Part shown: positions 25,726 through 36,179 of the stretch, in pieces
Position numbering within the stretch: position 1 is the first letter of the stretch
Layout of the letters: each line of letters starts with the position of its first letter
DNA from: Jiella avicenniae
GTDB taxonomy: Bacteria > Pseudomonadota > Alphaproteobacteria > Rhizobiales > Rhizobiaceae
Assembly (NCBI RefSeq): GCF_021390325.1
Contig: NZ_JAJUWU010000010.1
Location: 124,001 to 188,000, forward strand
Length of the DNA: 64,000 nucleotides
Direction of reading: 5' to 3'
Translations under genes and position numbers: made by a program
The notes under the pieces: generated by a model
Told to the model about the DNA's origin: nothing
Database searches by the model: none
Seen by the model: only the letters and a program-made list of their open reading frames with translations

Positions 25726-26715
25726 ATGTTCGTCCGACGTATCCTGACGGCCGCGGCCATGGCCGCGCTGATGGCCGTTTCCGCCTGCAATTACGAGGAT
25801 CTGGCGCCGGAAAAGGCGCCGTTGCCGCCGGATCTGGCGCGGGCCATCCAGGCCAACAACATGGGGGTCAACTCGCCGATCCTCGTCCGCCTCTTCAAGG
25901 AGGAGTCGGACCTGGAGGTCTGGAAGCAGAAGACCGACGGCACTTACGCGCTGCTCAAGACCTACGAGATCTGCGCCTGGTCCGGAAAGCTCGGGCCGAA
26001 GCAGAGGGAGGGCGACCGCCAGGCACCCGAGGGCTTCTACACGGTGACGCCGGCGCAGCTCAATCCGAAGTCGAACTACCACCTCGCCATCAACATGGGC
26101 TACCCCAACGCCTATGACCGGGCCAACGGCCGGACCGGCACCCATCTGATGATCCACGGCTCCTGCAACTCGTCGGGCTGCTATGCGATGGACGACGAGC
26201 AGGTGCAGGAGATCTACACCCTCGCCCGCTATTCCTTCGACGGCGGCCAGCGCGCCTTCCAGATCCAGGCCTATCCCTTCCGGATGACGCCGAAGAACAT
26301 GGCGCGGCACAAGAATTCCGAGCACTACGGCTTTTGGCAGATGCTGAAGAAGGGCTCGGATTATTTCGAGACGACGCATCTGCCGCCGAATGTCGGCGTC
26401 TGCGAGCGTCAGTACATCTTCGACCAGACGGCCCAGACGGTTGCCGGTCTGTCGCCGGCGGGTCCGTGCCCCGAAGTGGCGGTGCCGCAGGTCGTCGCGG
26501 CGAAATATCAGTCGGACGAAGCCCAGGCGCAGGAAATTGCCGCCCGCATGGCCCCGAGCGAGTTCGCCACCTCGACGACCTTCTCCTACCGCACCGGCCA
26601 GCCGATCACCGCGGAAGCCTACGCCCAGGAGCAGCATCGCCGCGAAGGCTACGACCGGAACGGCAAGCGTGTCGGCGGCGCCGGAGGCGGTTCGATCTTC
26701 AGCCTCTTCGAATAA
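25726..26715 (+). CDS. L,D-transpeptidase-family lipoprotein (YafK-like)
   Basis: This protein (329 residues) belongs to the YkuD/L,D-transpeptidase family, enzymes that cross-link or hydrolyse peptidoglycan-linked peptides. The N-terminus MFVRRILTAAAMAALMAVSAC is a lipoprotein signal with the lipobox cysteine at residue 21, which is why I prefer the ATG at 25726. The catalytic segment is LMIHGSCNSSGCYAM, with His and the SxGC nucleophile cysteine. The preceding KTYEICAWSGKLGPKQREGD and PEGFYTVTPAQLNPKSNYHL are typical of the YafK-like branch (DpaA, which removes Braun lipoprotein from peptidoglycan in E. coli). The exact activity is inferred. A clear terminator follows about 90 nt downstream. 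Confidence 0.87.
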   Translation: MFVRRILTAAAMAALMAVSACNYEDLAPEKAPLPPDLARAIQANNMGVNSPILVRLFKEESDLEVWKQKTDGTYALLKTYEICAWSGKLGPKQREGDRQAPEGFYTVTPAQLNPKSNYHLAINMGYPNAYDRANGRTGTHLMIHGSCNSSGCYAMDDEQVQEIYTLARYSFDGGQRAFQIQAYPFRMTPKNMARHKNSEHYGFWQMLKKGSDYFETTHLPPNVGVCERQYIFDQTAQTVAGLSPAGPCPEVAVPQVVAAKYQSDEAQAQEIAARMAPSEFATSTTFSYRTGQPITAEAYAQEQHRREGYDRNGKRVGGAGGGSIFSLFE

Positions 26716-26807
26716 CGTCCGTCGACGGGCGGCGGGCCGCGCCAAACCGGCGATGGACGCCAAACGTGGCCGGGAGGGAAAGTCGCCCGCCGAAAGCGGA
26801 CAAATGA

Positions 26808-26835
26808 AAAAGGCCGGTCCTTGCACCGGCCTTTT
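26808..26835. terminator. Bidirectional terminator
   Basis: AAAAGGCCGGT (26808-26818) and ACCGGCCTTTT (26825-26835) form a perfect 11-bp stem with A and T ends, usable in both directions. It lies between convergent operons. Confidence 0.85.
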
Positions 26836-27093
26836 CGCTGTTTCGAAGCCTCTTCGGCATGATGCCGAGGCCATTGCCTGCACGCTGCATCTTTGCCGCC
26901 ATTCGGCAGATCGACCGTCGGTTGCCGTTCGCAGCCCTCATGTCCGCTCGTCGACGGTGGGGCTACCCCGGCCGTCCGATGGAAAACGCCCGACCGGCTC
27001 TCGCTTTTTGAGGACGATGCCAGGGTCGATTGGCAGGGATCGGTTCGCGTGTCGGAACTGGAGTCCGGTCGGCGTCTTCCGGGTTCTGGCGGA
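26836..27093. other. Remainder of the 378-bp convergent gap 26716-27093
   Basis: Apart from the terminator at 26808-26835 no feature was recognised. It lies between convergently transcribed genes. Confidence 0.4.
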
Positions 27094-28095
27094 TCAGTCC
27101 GCGGGATCGAGGATCTTCGTGTCGCTCTGCTTGTAGCGGAACTTGGTGTCGGTCAGTCCGGCGGCATCGGAGAGGGTGGCGGCGAGAAGCTGCGGCGCGA
27201 AGATGTCGTAGATCGCCTGCAGCACACGATCCTGCGATTTCGGCACGTCGATCACCGTCAGGGTCTTGCCGTCGGCAATTCCGGTCTCGCCGGTGATCAG
27301 CAGCGCCGGGCAGCCGATCTCGTCGAGTTGGCGGGCAAGTTCCAGTTCCCGGCCGTTGCCGAAGATCACGACGCCGGTCGTCTCGTCCATCGATTCCATC
27401 GGGCCGTGCAGATAATGGCGGGTGTCGTAGGCGGCGGCCGGGATGCGCGAGGCCTCGCGGATGAGCAGCGAGGCTTCGTCCGCCGTCCCGAGCGCCGCGC
27501 CCGCGCCGACGCAGTCGATGGCGCGACGATTGGCGAAGAGGCGGCCGAGCCGGTCCATCTTGGCATTCGCCGTCTCGAAGATCGCCGTGGCCTGTTCGGG
27601 GAGCGAGTCCCAGTCGGCGCCGCGCGCGCCGGTGATCGCGTCGAGGACGAGGCCGGCGACGAGAAGCGTCGCGGTGTAGCCGGTGCTCGACGGCGTCGCG
27701 TCGGCGCCGTTCGCCTGCGTCACGTGATGGTCGGCGGCTTCGGCCAGCGGGCTTTCGGCACTGTTGGTGATCGCCAGGCTCTCGGCGTTCGGCAGCTTGC
27801 GCAGGGCGTCGACCGTTTCGACGCTGCGGCCGCGATGCGACAGGGCGATGATCGAATCGGCGAGATCGCGGCCTTCGGCCATGTCGACCGCGCGGATCGG
27901 CACGGCACGCTTGCCCCGCCGCTGCATCTCGCTCGCCACGATCACCGCGGCGGCGAAGCTCGCACCGATGCCGGTCACGGCCGTCAGCCCTTTGCCGAAG
28001 CCGGACAGGTCCATGCCTGCGAGTTCGCTTCGCGCCGCCGCGAGGCTGTCGGCAAGCGATTGCGTCTGCCGGGCGACTGTCGATCGATAGCTCAT
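27094..28095 (-). CDS. SIS-domain sugar-phosphate isomerase/deaminase
   Basis: This 333-residue protein has two SIS (sugar isomerase) domains, as in the isomerase half of GlmS and in NagB-II-type glucosamine-6-phosphate deaminases. The first covers about residues 25-150 (LTAVTGIGASFAAAVIVASE, then ALSHRGRSVETVDALRKLPN and ITNSAESPLAEAADHHV). The second covers about 190-310 (IDCVGAGAALGTADEASLLI, HYLHGPMESMDETTGVVIFG). The HGP motif is typical of GlmS-like phosphosugar enzymes. The ATG overlaps the kinase stop as ATGA. Last of a six-gene sugar operon, it most likely acts on the 6-phosphate made by the kinase; amino-sugar 6-phosphate deamination is inference. Confidence 0.85.
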   Translation of the reverse strand: MSYRSTVARQTQSLADSLAAARSELAGMDLSGFGKGLTAVTGIGASFAAAVIVASEMQRRGKRAVPIRAVDMAEGRDLADSIIALSHRGRSVETVDALRKLPNAESLAITNSAESPLAEAADHHVTQANGADATPSSTGYTATLLVAGLVLDAITGARGADWDSLPEQATAIFETANAKMDRLGRLFANRRAIDCVGAGAALGTADEASLLIREASRIPAAAYDTRHYLHGPMESMDETTGVVIFGNGRELELARQLDEIGCPALLITGETGIADGKTLTVIDVPKSQDRVLQAIYDIFAPQLLAATLSDAAGLTDTKFRYKQSDTKILDPAD

Positions 28096-29071
28096 GAAGA
28101 TGCCTTTGCTGTCATGTTGGCTGTGCGGGGTCGCACGAAGAGCGCGTCCGGTTCGCTGCGGGCGAGGTGCTCGGCGAGGCGGCAGGCGCCTTCGACGGGC
28201 GCGCCGGTGAAGAGAAGTGGCTCGATCCGGCCCTCGCAGCTCTGCTCGAGGCCGTCGCGGAAGGCACGCCAGAGGCTCGGCTGCGAGGAGATCACGCTGC
28301 CGCCGGCAACGACCCTCGAAGCACCGGCGCCGCGGCGATCGAGCCGGGCGACGAGTTCGGCGAGCGAACCTCCACCTTCGCGGATCACCCGCGCGGCGAG
28401 TTCCGATCCCGCCGCTTCGGCGGCAAAGACCACGGGCGCGAAGGATCCGGCGACGGCCGCCCCGCCGATCTGGCCGAGGCGGCTGCCGATCCGCGCCGGC
28501 GAGGGGATGTCGAGGGCTTCGAAAAGCGCCGCCGCCAGCGGCTCGTCCCGCGCGCCGCCTTCGTCGAGATGGCGTGCCACCGCCTTCGCCGCCTCGCGGA
28601 CGAGGCTGGCGGCGCTGCCCTCGTCGCCGATGATCCAGCCCCATCCGCCGGCGACCAGCATCTCGCCGGACGGCGTGCGGCAGACCGCGATCGATCCCGT
28701 CCCGGCGACGAGGCCGATCTCGCCCGGATGGCCGAGGGCCGCCGGCATCAGCTCGGCGTCGTTGACGACGCGGACGGGAAACGGGCTGATGGGGGCGAAG
28801 GCCGCCTCGAAGGCTTCGCATTCCGCCGCGTCGTCGCAGCCATGCGCGCCGACGGCCATGGCCGTGATGGGAGTGCCTTCGCAAAGCTCGCGGACCAGCC
28901 GGAGCAGTGCGGTGGCATCCGCGTGCCATTCGCGCGACCGCCAGCGGGCGGTGGGGACGATCTCGTCCCTCGCAAGGTCCGGTCCAAGCAGCCGCAGATG
29001 CGTCTTCGTCCCGCCGATGTCGATTCCGACCACCGCCATCGGGCCTGAGGCTTCGTCGCCCTTTCCGACGG

Positions 29072-29075
<4 letters not shown>
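28092..29075 (-). CDS. BadF/BadG-family sugar kinase (N-acetylglucosamine kinase-like)
   Basis: This 327-residue protein is an ASKHA-fold ATPase of the BadF/BadG/BcrA/BcrD family, which includes N-acetylglucosamine kinases. The phosphate-1 loop is [15 protein letters not shown]. Other conserved parts are [13 protein letters not shown], the phosphate-2 loop GTGSIAVC and [16 protein letters not shown], and the adenosine motif VVAGGSVI. It lacks the 2-hydroxyacyl-CoA dehydratase context of the BadF reductase activators and instead sits in a sugar transport operon, so a sugar kinase role is preferred. Start ATG at 29075 overlaps the ABC ATPase stop; its own stop overlaps the SIS gene. Confidence 0.85.
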
Positions 29076-30178
<1,103 letters not shown>

Positions 30179-30196
30179 CTGTGCCTCGGTGAAGCC

Positions 30197-31072
30197 TCAG
30201 CCTTTCGATCCGGACATCGCGATGCCCTCGACGATCTTGCGCTGGAATATGAGGAAGAAGAGGAGCGGCGGGATGGCCGCGAGGAGATTGGCGGTCATCA
30301 CCACGTCCACCGTCTGGTGGGAGAAAGGCGCGTTGAAGAGCCCGACGACCTGGCTGACCGTGTATTTCTCGGCGTTCGACAGAACGATGAGCGGCCAGAT
30401 GAAATTGCCCCAGGTCTTCATGAAGGTGAGGATCGCCAGCGTCACCATGGCGTTGCGCGTCAGCGGAAGGACGACGTGCCAGTAGATCTGAAAATGCCGC
30501 GCCCCGTCGAGCCGCGCCGCCTCGATCATCTCCTTCGGCAGGCCCTTCATGAACTCGACCAGGAGGAACAGGCCGAAGGCCGAGGCGAGGCCGGGCGCGA
30601 CGAGGCCCTGCATCGTGTTGATCCAGCCGAGATCGGCGGTGAGGAGATAGGTCGGAATGATGGTGACGGCGGTCGGCACCATCAGGGACAGCATGATCAG
30701 GCCGAAGAGCGGACGCTTGCCGGGAAACTCGAACAGCGCGAATTCGAAGGCCGCCATCGAGCCGAGAAGGAGCACGCCGGCGATGGTCAGGAGCGCATAG
30801 GCCATCGACATGTAGTAGGCGTGGAGATAGCCGGTCTCCCGCAGGATCATCGCGACCTTGTCCCAGCCGGCCGCAAACGAGGTCGGATAGAGCCGCGGAT
30901 TGATCGAGACGGGCGTGCCGGGCTCGGTGAAGACGACGTTGATCATCCACCAGATCGGGAAGACCACGACGATCGTCACCGAGATCGCCAGGGCCCAGCG
31001 GCACAGGTCCCAGGCCGTGATCGTGGGCCAGCGCCTGCGGCGGCTCTCGGTCGCTTCGAGCGCGATCGTCAT
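30197..31072 (-). CDS. Sugar ABC transporter permease (MalG/UgpE type)
   Basis: This 291-residue inner-membrane protein has six predicted transmembrane segments and the EAA loop EMIEAARLDGARHFQIYWHVVLP cut here to its core EAARLDGARHFQIYWHV. The N-terminal region after the first span (MINVVFTEPGTPVSINPRLY) is typical of the second permease of CUT1 systems. ATG at 31072 overlaps the stop of the other permease as ATGA, which fixes the start. Confidence 0.92.
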   Translation of the reverse strand: MTIALEATESRRRRWPTITAWDLCRWALAISVTIVVVFPIWWMINVVFTEPGTPVSINPRLYPTSFAAGWDKVAMILRETGYLHAYYMSMAYALLTIAGVLLLGSMAAFEFALFEFPGKRPLFGLIMLSLMVPTAVTIIPTYLLTADLGWINTMQGLVAPGLASAFGLFLLVEFMKGLPKEMIEAARLDGARHFQIYWHVVLPLTRNAMVTLAILTFMKTWGNFIWPLIVLSNAEKYTVSQVVGLFNAPFSHQTVDVVMTANLLAAIPPLLFFLIFQRKIVEGIAMSGSKG

Positions 31073-31953
31073 GCCTTTCTCCTCATGGCTCTGAGGCCGA
31101 ACATCCCGGCCGTGACGACGATGATCAGCGCGGTGAGAATGAAGCCGTAGGCAGAGGCCTGGCCGAAGCGGACCGACCCGAAGGCGCGCCCCATCATGTC
31201 CATCACCGGAAACAGCAGCGCGTTCTGCCGGCCGCCGTAGTTGGTGAAGGACGAACCGGTGAGGAGCCAGGGGACGTCGAAGACCTGGAGGGCCGAGATC
31301 AGGCCGTAGGTCATCACGAAGAAGAGGACCGGCGCCAGCATCGGGATGGTCACGTGGCGCACCTGCTGCAGCCGGCTCGCGCCGTCGAGACGCGCCGCCT
31401 CGTAGAGGTCGACGGGAATGTTCTTCAGGCCGGCGAGCAGGATGACCATGTTGAAGCCGGCCGACACCCAGATGTCGACCGCGATCAGCGAGTAGAGCAT
31501 CGTGTCGGTGTCGTTGAGGAAGTTGACCGACGGATAGCCGAACCAGCCCAGCACCATGTTCACCAGGCCGAAGTTCGGCGCATACATCCACCGCCAGATC
31601 GTCGCCGCGAGAAAGGCGGGAAGGACGACGGGCAGGAAGAAGACGCTGCGGAAGAGGTTCGACCAGAAGCCGCTGAAGCTGTCGACGAGAAGCGCCAGGC
31701 CGAAGGCCACCGCGATCCCGAGCGGTACGGTGATGACGACGTAGGTGACGAGGTTCCACATGGCGCGGGAGAAATCCCGCGAACCGACGATCCGCTCGTA
31801 ATTCGCGAGCCCGACGAAGTGCGGCTCGGTCACGGCGTTCCAGTCGTGGAAGCTGTAGTAGAAGCCGCTGACGATCGGATAGAGGAAGAAGGCCGCGAAC
31901 AGCGCCACGAAGGGCAGAACCATCAGGTAGTGCGGCAGATGTCTGGAGTTCAT
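31069..31953 (-). CDS. Sugar ABC transporter permease (MalF/UgpA type)
   Basis: This 294-residue protein has six membrane segments and the coupling loop DLYEAARLDGASRLQQVRHV. It begins MNSRHLPHYLMVLPFVALFA and contains SFHDWNAVTEPHFVGLANYE, typical of first permeases of CUT1 transporters. ATG at 31953, about 50 nt after the binding-protein stop. It forms the membrane channel with the adjacent permease. Confidence 0.92.
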   Translation of the reverse strand: MNSRHLPHYLMVLPFVALFAAFFLYPIVSGFYYSFHDWNAVTEPHFVGLANYERIVGSRDFSRAMWNLVTYVVITVPLGIAVAFGLALLVDSFSGFWSNLFRSVFFLPVVLPAFLAATIWRWMYAPNFGLVNMVLGWFGYPSVNFLNDTDTMLYSLIAVDIWVSAGFNMVILLAGLKNIPVDLYEAARLDGASRLQQVRHVTIPMLAPVLFFVMTYGLISALQVFDVPWLLTGSSFTNYGGRQNALLFPVMDMMGRAFGSVRFGQASAYGFILTALIIVVTAGMFGLRAMRRKA

Positions 31954-32006
31954 GGCACGCTTTCCGGGCAGGCGTCCGGCGGCAGGGCCGGACGCGCTTT
32001 CTTCGC

Positions 32007-33269
32007 TCAGTTCGCCAGGCAGTCGTTGAGTTCCTCGACCAGTTCCTGCGCTCCCTCTTCAGGGGTGGCATCGCCGTCGGCGACCATCGCGGCATTGTCG
32101 GTGACGATCGAGCGGTAGCAGTTCGGATAGGCGCCGGCGAAATAGGGAGGCATGACGTCGACGGCATATTTCACCGCCTGAACCGACTTCTCGATCAGCG
32201 GCAGTTCGGCGACGTCCGGCTCCGCCATGGCTTCGGCATTGGCGTTGTAGCGCGACAGCAGCTTCGCCCAGCGGGCCATCTGGTTCTTCTCGGTGATGTA
32301 GGCGGCGAACTCGAAGGCGATCTTCTGGTGCTCGCCCGGCGCCACGCCGACGATCTCGTAGCTCTTGATGCCGCCGTGCTGGTCTTCCTTCATCCCTGGC
32401 ACCAGTACGAAGTCGTATTTCAGGCCGGACTCCTTCGCCGCCTGCTCGTAAGTCGGATTGACCCACGGACCGACGACGTGGAACGCCAGCTGGTTGGTGA
32501 TGAAGAGGTCCTTGGTCGACTGGTCGTTGCGGCTGGTGCCGCTGTTGAGCGGCGCCATGTCGACGAAGAGCTGCAGGACCTTCTGATAGGTCGCCGGATC
32601 GATCTTGGTCTTCATCGCGTCGAAATCGATGCCCCAGCCGTCGATGCCGCCGACGATCGCATAGGTGCTGGCGACCGAGTTGAAGACCTGGGTCTGGTCG
32701 GGAACGGCGTATTTGCCGGCCTCGTGCACGGCCTGCATCTGCGCGTACCACTCGTTCCAGTCCTTGGGCGGCTTCGCGGTGTCGATGCCGGCTTCCTTCA
32801 GGACGGTCAGGTTGCGGAACATGATCTCGCCGAAGCCGGTATAGGGCAGGCAGTAGAGTTCCTCCGGCTTCGGCATGCAGCTCTTCAGCGCGTCCTCGTC
32901 GAACTGGTCGCGGTAGGACTGGGGCATCTCCATCCACAGCGGGTAGAGATTGGAGAGCGCCCCGACCTCGACGAGCTGTGCGCCAACCGACAGGCCGTTC
33001 ATGAAGACGTCGGGCAGGGTGCCGCTCGCCGCGCCGGCGATCTGGCCGGCCGTCAGGTCGTCGTCGCCCCGCCCGGAGATGTTGATGGTGACGTTCGGGT
33101 GCTTTTCCTTGAACTCGGAAATGAAGGTCTGCTGCAGCGCCAGCGCATCGCCCTGGGCGAAGTCGGAATAGACCCAGTATTCGAGCGTCACCGGCTCGTC
33201 GGCGAAGGCGGGGCTGGCCGCGATGGCCAAAAGGACGGATGCTGACTTCACAACGGCGGAACTGCGCAT
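32007..33269 (-). CDS. Sugar ABC transporter substrate-binding protein
   Basis: This 420-residue extracellular solute-binding protein (family 1) captures the sugar in the periplasm. The signal peptide is MRSSAVVKSASVLLAIAASP with likely cleavage after AFA. The mature domain starts VTLEYWVYSDFAQGDALALQ and contains TINISGRGDDDLTAGQIAGA and LPDVFMNGLSVGAQL. The ATG at 33269 is chosen because GGAGAGCCTC precedes it and it gives a proper signal; an upstream ATG at 33299 would spoil it. It heads the operon binding protein, two permeases, ATPase, kinase, SIS isomerase. Confidence 0.92.
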   Translation of the reverse strand: MRSSAVVKSASVLLAIAASPAFADEPVTLEYWVYSDFAQGDALALQQTFISEFKEKHPNVTINISGRGDDDLTAGQIAGAASGTLPDVFMNGLSVGAQLVEVGALSNLYPLWMEMPQSYRDQFDEDALKSCMPKPEELYCLPYTGFGEIMFRNLTVLKEAGIDTAKPPKDWNEWYAQMQAVHEAGKYAVPDQTQVFNSVASTYAIVGGIDGWGIDFDAMKTKIDPATYQKVLQLFVDMAPLNSGTSRNDQSTKDLFITNQLAFHVVGPWVNPTYEQAAKESGLKYDFVLVPGMKEDQHGGIKSYEIVGVAPGEHQKIAFEFAAYITEKNQMARWAKLLSRYNANAEAMAEPDVAELPLIEKSVQAVKYAVDVMPPYFAGAYPNCYRSIVTDNAAMVADGDATPEEGAQELVEELNDCLAN

Positions 33270-33331
33270 GAGGCTCTCCATTTGCTCGACGGGCATCAAA
33301 CTCTCAGCCGCTCGACCGGGCGCGACTTATG

Positions 33332-33360
33332 TTAGGCATGTTAACAAACAAAATACGACG
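33332..33360 (-). promoter_or_regulatory. AT-rich operator region before the sugar operon
   Basis: About 60 bp upstream of the binding-protein gene an AT-rich patch contains the palindrome TGTTAACA (33339-33346) within GTTAACAAACAAAAT. Such AT-rich sites are typical for ROK repressors, and the ROK gene is next door. No clear -35/-10 pair could be assigned. Confidence 0.45.
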
Positions 33361-33538
33361 CGCAAGCTGAAAAATGCGCCGTGCCCGTTTTCAAGTCTTC
33401 AGGCGCCGCGCGGCGGCAGTCTCAGCGATGTCTCCGATCGGCCGGAACGGCGAACGGGTGCAGGGAAAAGAGGGACGGCGCAGGACCGTGGCGCTCACGC
33501 CCCATGGCCGTTCGGCGAGGCCGTGGGGCCGCCTCTCG

Positions 33539-34720
33539 TCAGGGCGAGGTCTGCACCAGCACGACGTCGAGCGCGCGGTCGACGGCCAGCTTCTCGATGC
33601 CGAGCACGGTCGCGTCGGGGCCGAGCGAACTCGTCTCGACGTCGACCGGATAGCTGAGGGCGTTTGCGACCGTCCGCACGACGGGAAGGATCAGCGGGCT
33701 GGTTCCCACCCCGCCGCCGAGGACGACGAGGCCGGGGTCGACGATGGCGACGCAGCTCGCGACCAGCGCCCCGATGTCGGCGGCATGCCGCTCGACGTGC
33801 TCGCGGGCGGGAGCGTCGCCGTTTTCGGCGCGATGGAAAAGCGCGCCGGCGTCTTCGGGGGGCGGCCCCGCCTTTTCGGGCCACGCCTGGCGGACGCGAC
33901 GCATCAGCATTTCCGTGCCGAGATAGGTCTCGGCCTCGCCGGCGACGGGCGTGTGGCCGGGCGCAAAGGGGTAGGCGAGGTGGCCGATCTCGCCGGCCGC
34001 GCCGTTGCGGCCGCGGATCAGCCGGCCGGAGAGCATCAGGCCCATGCCGAGCTTCAGGCCGATCTGGATATAGGCGAAGTCGTCCCGCCCCTTGGCGACT
34101 CCGTAGACTCTCTCGGCGACGGCAGCGCAGTTGACGTTGTTTTCCAAAACGAGTTCGGGGCCGGCTGGCGGCGCGAAGTGGGTGAAGAGTTCGTCCTGGC
34201 GGGTGGCGGCCCGCTCGGCGCCGTCGGCGACCACCCGCGACGGCAGGGCGATGCCGACGGCCCGCAAAGGCCCCCAGCCCGTCTCCGCCTCGCCGGCGGC
34301 TGCCGCGAACTCTTCGGCCACGGCGCGGCTGATTTCCTCGTTCATCAGCCGATGGCTGGCCGGCAGGCGGTAGGTGCGGCTGTGCAGCAGGCGGTGGTCG
34401 AGCGTCGCCACCCGAAGCCGCACATGGGTCGAGCCGGCGTCGATCGCCATCACGCGGCCGGCACCGGCGCCGACGCGGTAGAGTGCCGCCTTGCGCCCGA
34501 GGCTGCCTTGCGATTCGCCGACCTTTTCGACATAGCCGAGCCGCTCCAGTTCGCCGATCGAGGCCGACATGGTCGGCCGCGACAGCGCCAGTTGCTCGCC
34601 GATCTGCGGCCGGGTTGCCGGGCCGCTCGCCACGAGGCTGCGAAAAACCGCCTTGGCGCTCGGCGTCAGTTCGGCCGCCGAAAAACTCTCGCCCGGTCTC
34701 GACAAATGACTGAAACCCAT
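33539..34720 (-). CDS. ROK-family transcription repressor (NagC/XylR-like)
   Basis: This 393-residue protein joins an N-terminal winged helix (about residues 20-85: AVFRSLVASGPATRPQIGEQ, LALSRPTMSASIGELERLGY) to a ROK sugar-binding domain. The ROK part has AIDAGSTHVRLRVATLD, a degenerate ATP loop suggesting regulation rather than catalysis, then ENNVNCAAVAERVYG, GLKLGMGLMLSGRLIRGRNGAAGEIGH cut here to GRNGAAGEIGH, and VVLGGGVGTSPLIL. The usual ROK zinc motif CxCGxxGC is not visible; the corresponding place reads PVAGEAETYLG. It lies upstream of the sugar operon and divergent from the PLP enzyme, so both are likely targets. The inducer is probably the transported sugar or its phosphate. Confidence 0.9.
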   Translation of the reverse strand: MGFSHLSRPGESFSAAELTPSAKAVFRSLVASGPATRPQIGEQLALSRPTMSASIGELERLGYVEKVGESQGSLGRKAALYRVGAGAGRVMAIDAGSTHVRLRVATLDHRLLHSRTYRLPASHRLMNEEISRAVAEEFAAAAGEAETGWGPLRAVGIALPSRVVADGAERAATRQDELFTHFAPPAGPELVLENNVNCAAVAERVYGVAKGRDDFAYIQIGLKLGMGLMLSGRLIRGRNGAAGEIGHLAYPFAPGHTPVAGEAETYLGTEMLMRRVRQAWPEKAGPPPEDAGALFHRAENGDAPAREHVERHAADIGALVASCVAIVDPGLVVLGGGVGTSPLILPVVRTVANALSYPVDVETSSLGPDATVLGIEKLAVDRALDVVLVQTSP

Positions 34721-34723
34721 TTG

Positions 34724-34740
34724 TTATGAAGCTTTATGAA
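34724..34740. promoter_or_regulatory. Tandem TTATGAA repeats between the ROK and PLP-enzyme genes
   Basis: TTATGAA occurs at 34724-34730 and again at 34734-34740, exactly one helical turn apart, in the 55-bp gap between the divergent starts. It is a good candidate for the ROK operator controlling both directions. Confidence 0.5.
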
Positions 34741-34775
34741 TTATCGTGGCGTGATGATCCGATTGGAGGAAGCAT

Positions 34776-35948
34776 ATGTCACGGCAAAGGGAAAATGGCA
34801 AAATGCGTGATTGGTCGGCGTTCGAAATCGGCTACGACGTGCCGGCCCTGCCCGGCATGGCCCTCAGCGACGTGCAGACGCCGGCCCTGGTCGTCGACCT
34901 CGATGCCCTCGAACGCAATCTCGACCGGATGCGCACCCATGCCGCGGCGGCGGGAATGCGCCTGCGGGCGCATGCCAAGAGCCACAAGTCGGCCGACATT
35001 GCCGCGCTGCAGATCGGTCGGGGCGGGGCCTGCGGGATCTGCTGTCAGAAGGTTTCGGAAGCCGAAGCCATGGTGCGCGCCGGCATCGGCGACATCCTGG
35101 TCACCAACGAGGTGCGCGATCCGGTCAAGCTCGACCGCTTGGCCCGGCTCGCCGAGCGGGCCCGGATCGTCGTCTGCGTCGACGATCCGGAGAATGTCGG
35201 GCCGCTGTCACGGGCGGCGCGACGCCACGGCGTCACCGTCGAGGCTCTGGTCGAGATCGACTGCGGTGCCGGCCGCTGCGGCATCCGTCCCGGCGCACCC
35301 GCCGTGGGCCTCGCGCAGGCGATCGCGGCGGCGGAGGGGCTGCGTTTCGCCGGTCTGCAGGCTTATCACGGTCCCGCCCAGCACATCGCCGATCCCGCCG
35401 AACGGGCCGCCACCATCGCGGCGGCCGCCGACGTCACGGCCCGGACGGTTTCGCTCCTTTGGGACGCCGGCCTCGCCTGCGACATCGTCGGCGGCGCCGG
35501 CACGGGGAGCTTTCCCTTCGAGGCGCGTTCGGGCGTCTACAACGAACTGCAATGCGGCTCCTACGTCTTCATGGATGCCGACTACGAGCGGATCCGCGCC
35601 GAAGACGGCGGGCGGGTGGGCGGCTTCGAGAATGCCCTCTTCGTCCTGACCTCCGTCATGAGCCGTCCAAGGCCCGATCGCGCCGTCTGCGACGCGGGCC
35701 TGAAGGCCCTTGCCGTCGACAGCGGCCTGCCGCGGGTGTTCGGCAGGGAAGGAGTGCGATACGACGGCGCTTCCGACGAGCACGGCGTCCTCGCGATCGA
35801 CGGTGGGGACGTCGCGATCGACGAGCGGATCAGGCTCGTGCCCGGCCATTGCGACCCGACCTGCAATCTCCACGACTGGTTCGTCGCGCTGCGCGGCGAA
35901 ACGGTCGAGACCCTCTGGCCGGTGACCGCGCGCGGCAAGGTCTTCTGA
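34776..35948 (+). CDS. D-threonine aldolase/D-serine dehydratase-like PLP enzyme (DSD1 family)
   Basis: This 390-residue protein is a fold-type III PLP enzyme of the alanine-racemase-like group that includes metal-activated D-threonine aldolase, D-serine dehydratase and D-3-hydroxyaspartate aldolase. It begins QTPALVVDLDALERNLDRM. The PLP lysine is in RAHAKSHKSADIA. EIDCGAGRCGI and GLQAYHGPAQHI follow, and the metal-binding HxC motif is in VPGHCDPTCNLHDW near the end. The ATG at 34776 has GGAGGA 7 nt upstream. Divergent from the ROK repressor beside an amino-sugar-like operon, it may act on a D-hydroxyamino acid derived from the sugar, for example an amino-sugar acid. That link is inference. 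Confidence 0.85.
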   Translation: MSRQRENGKMRDWSAFEIGYDVPALPGMALSDVQTPALVVDLDALERNLDRMRTHAAAAGMRLRAHAKSHKSADIAALQIGRGGACGICCQKVSEAEAMVRAGIGDILVTNEVRDPVKLDRLARLAERARIVVCVDDPENVGPLSRAARRHGVTVEALVEIDCGAGRCGIRPGAPAVGLAQAIAAAEGLRFAGLQAYHGPAQHIADPAERAATIAAAADVTARTVSLLWDAGLACDIVGGAGTGSFPFEARSGVYNELQCGSYVFMDADYERIRAEDGGRVGGFENALFVLTSVMSRPRPDRAVCDAGLKALAVDSGLPRVFGREGVRYDGASDEHGVLAIDGGDVAIDERIRLVPGHCDPTCNLHDWFVALRGETVETLWPVTARGKVF

Positions 35949-36179
35949 CGAAAGCCCCGCCCTTGCCTGCAAGCGGCGAGGCCATCCCGGCTGCCCTGGC
36001 TTCGCCCCGTGCCCATCGCCGGCCGGCGCCCCACCACGGACGGCGGAGCTGGACCGCCGGCGGTGATCGGGGGACGTCCGTCGCGGCAGGTCGGCTCCTT
36101 CGGCCGCGAAACAGGCGACGCGTCCCTCGACGATCGAAAAGTCGCGTGCGCTGGAGGACGGATCGTATTAATTCGGGAG

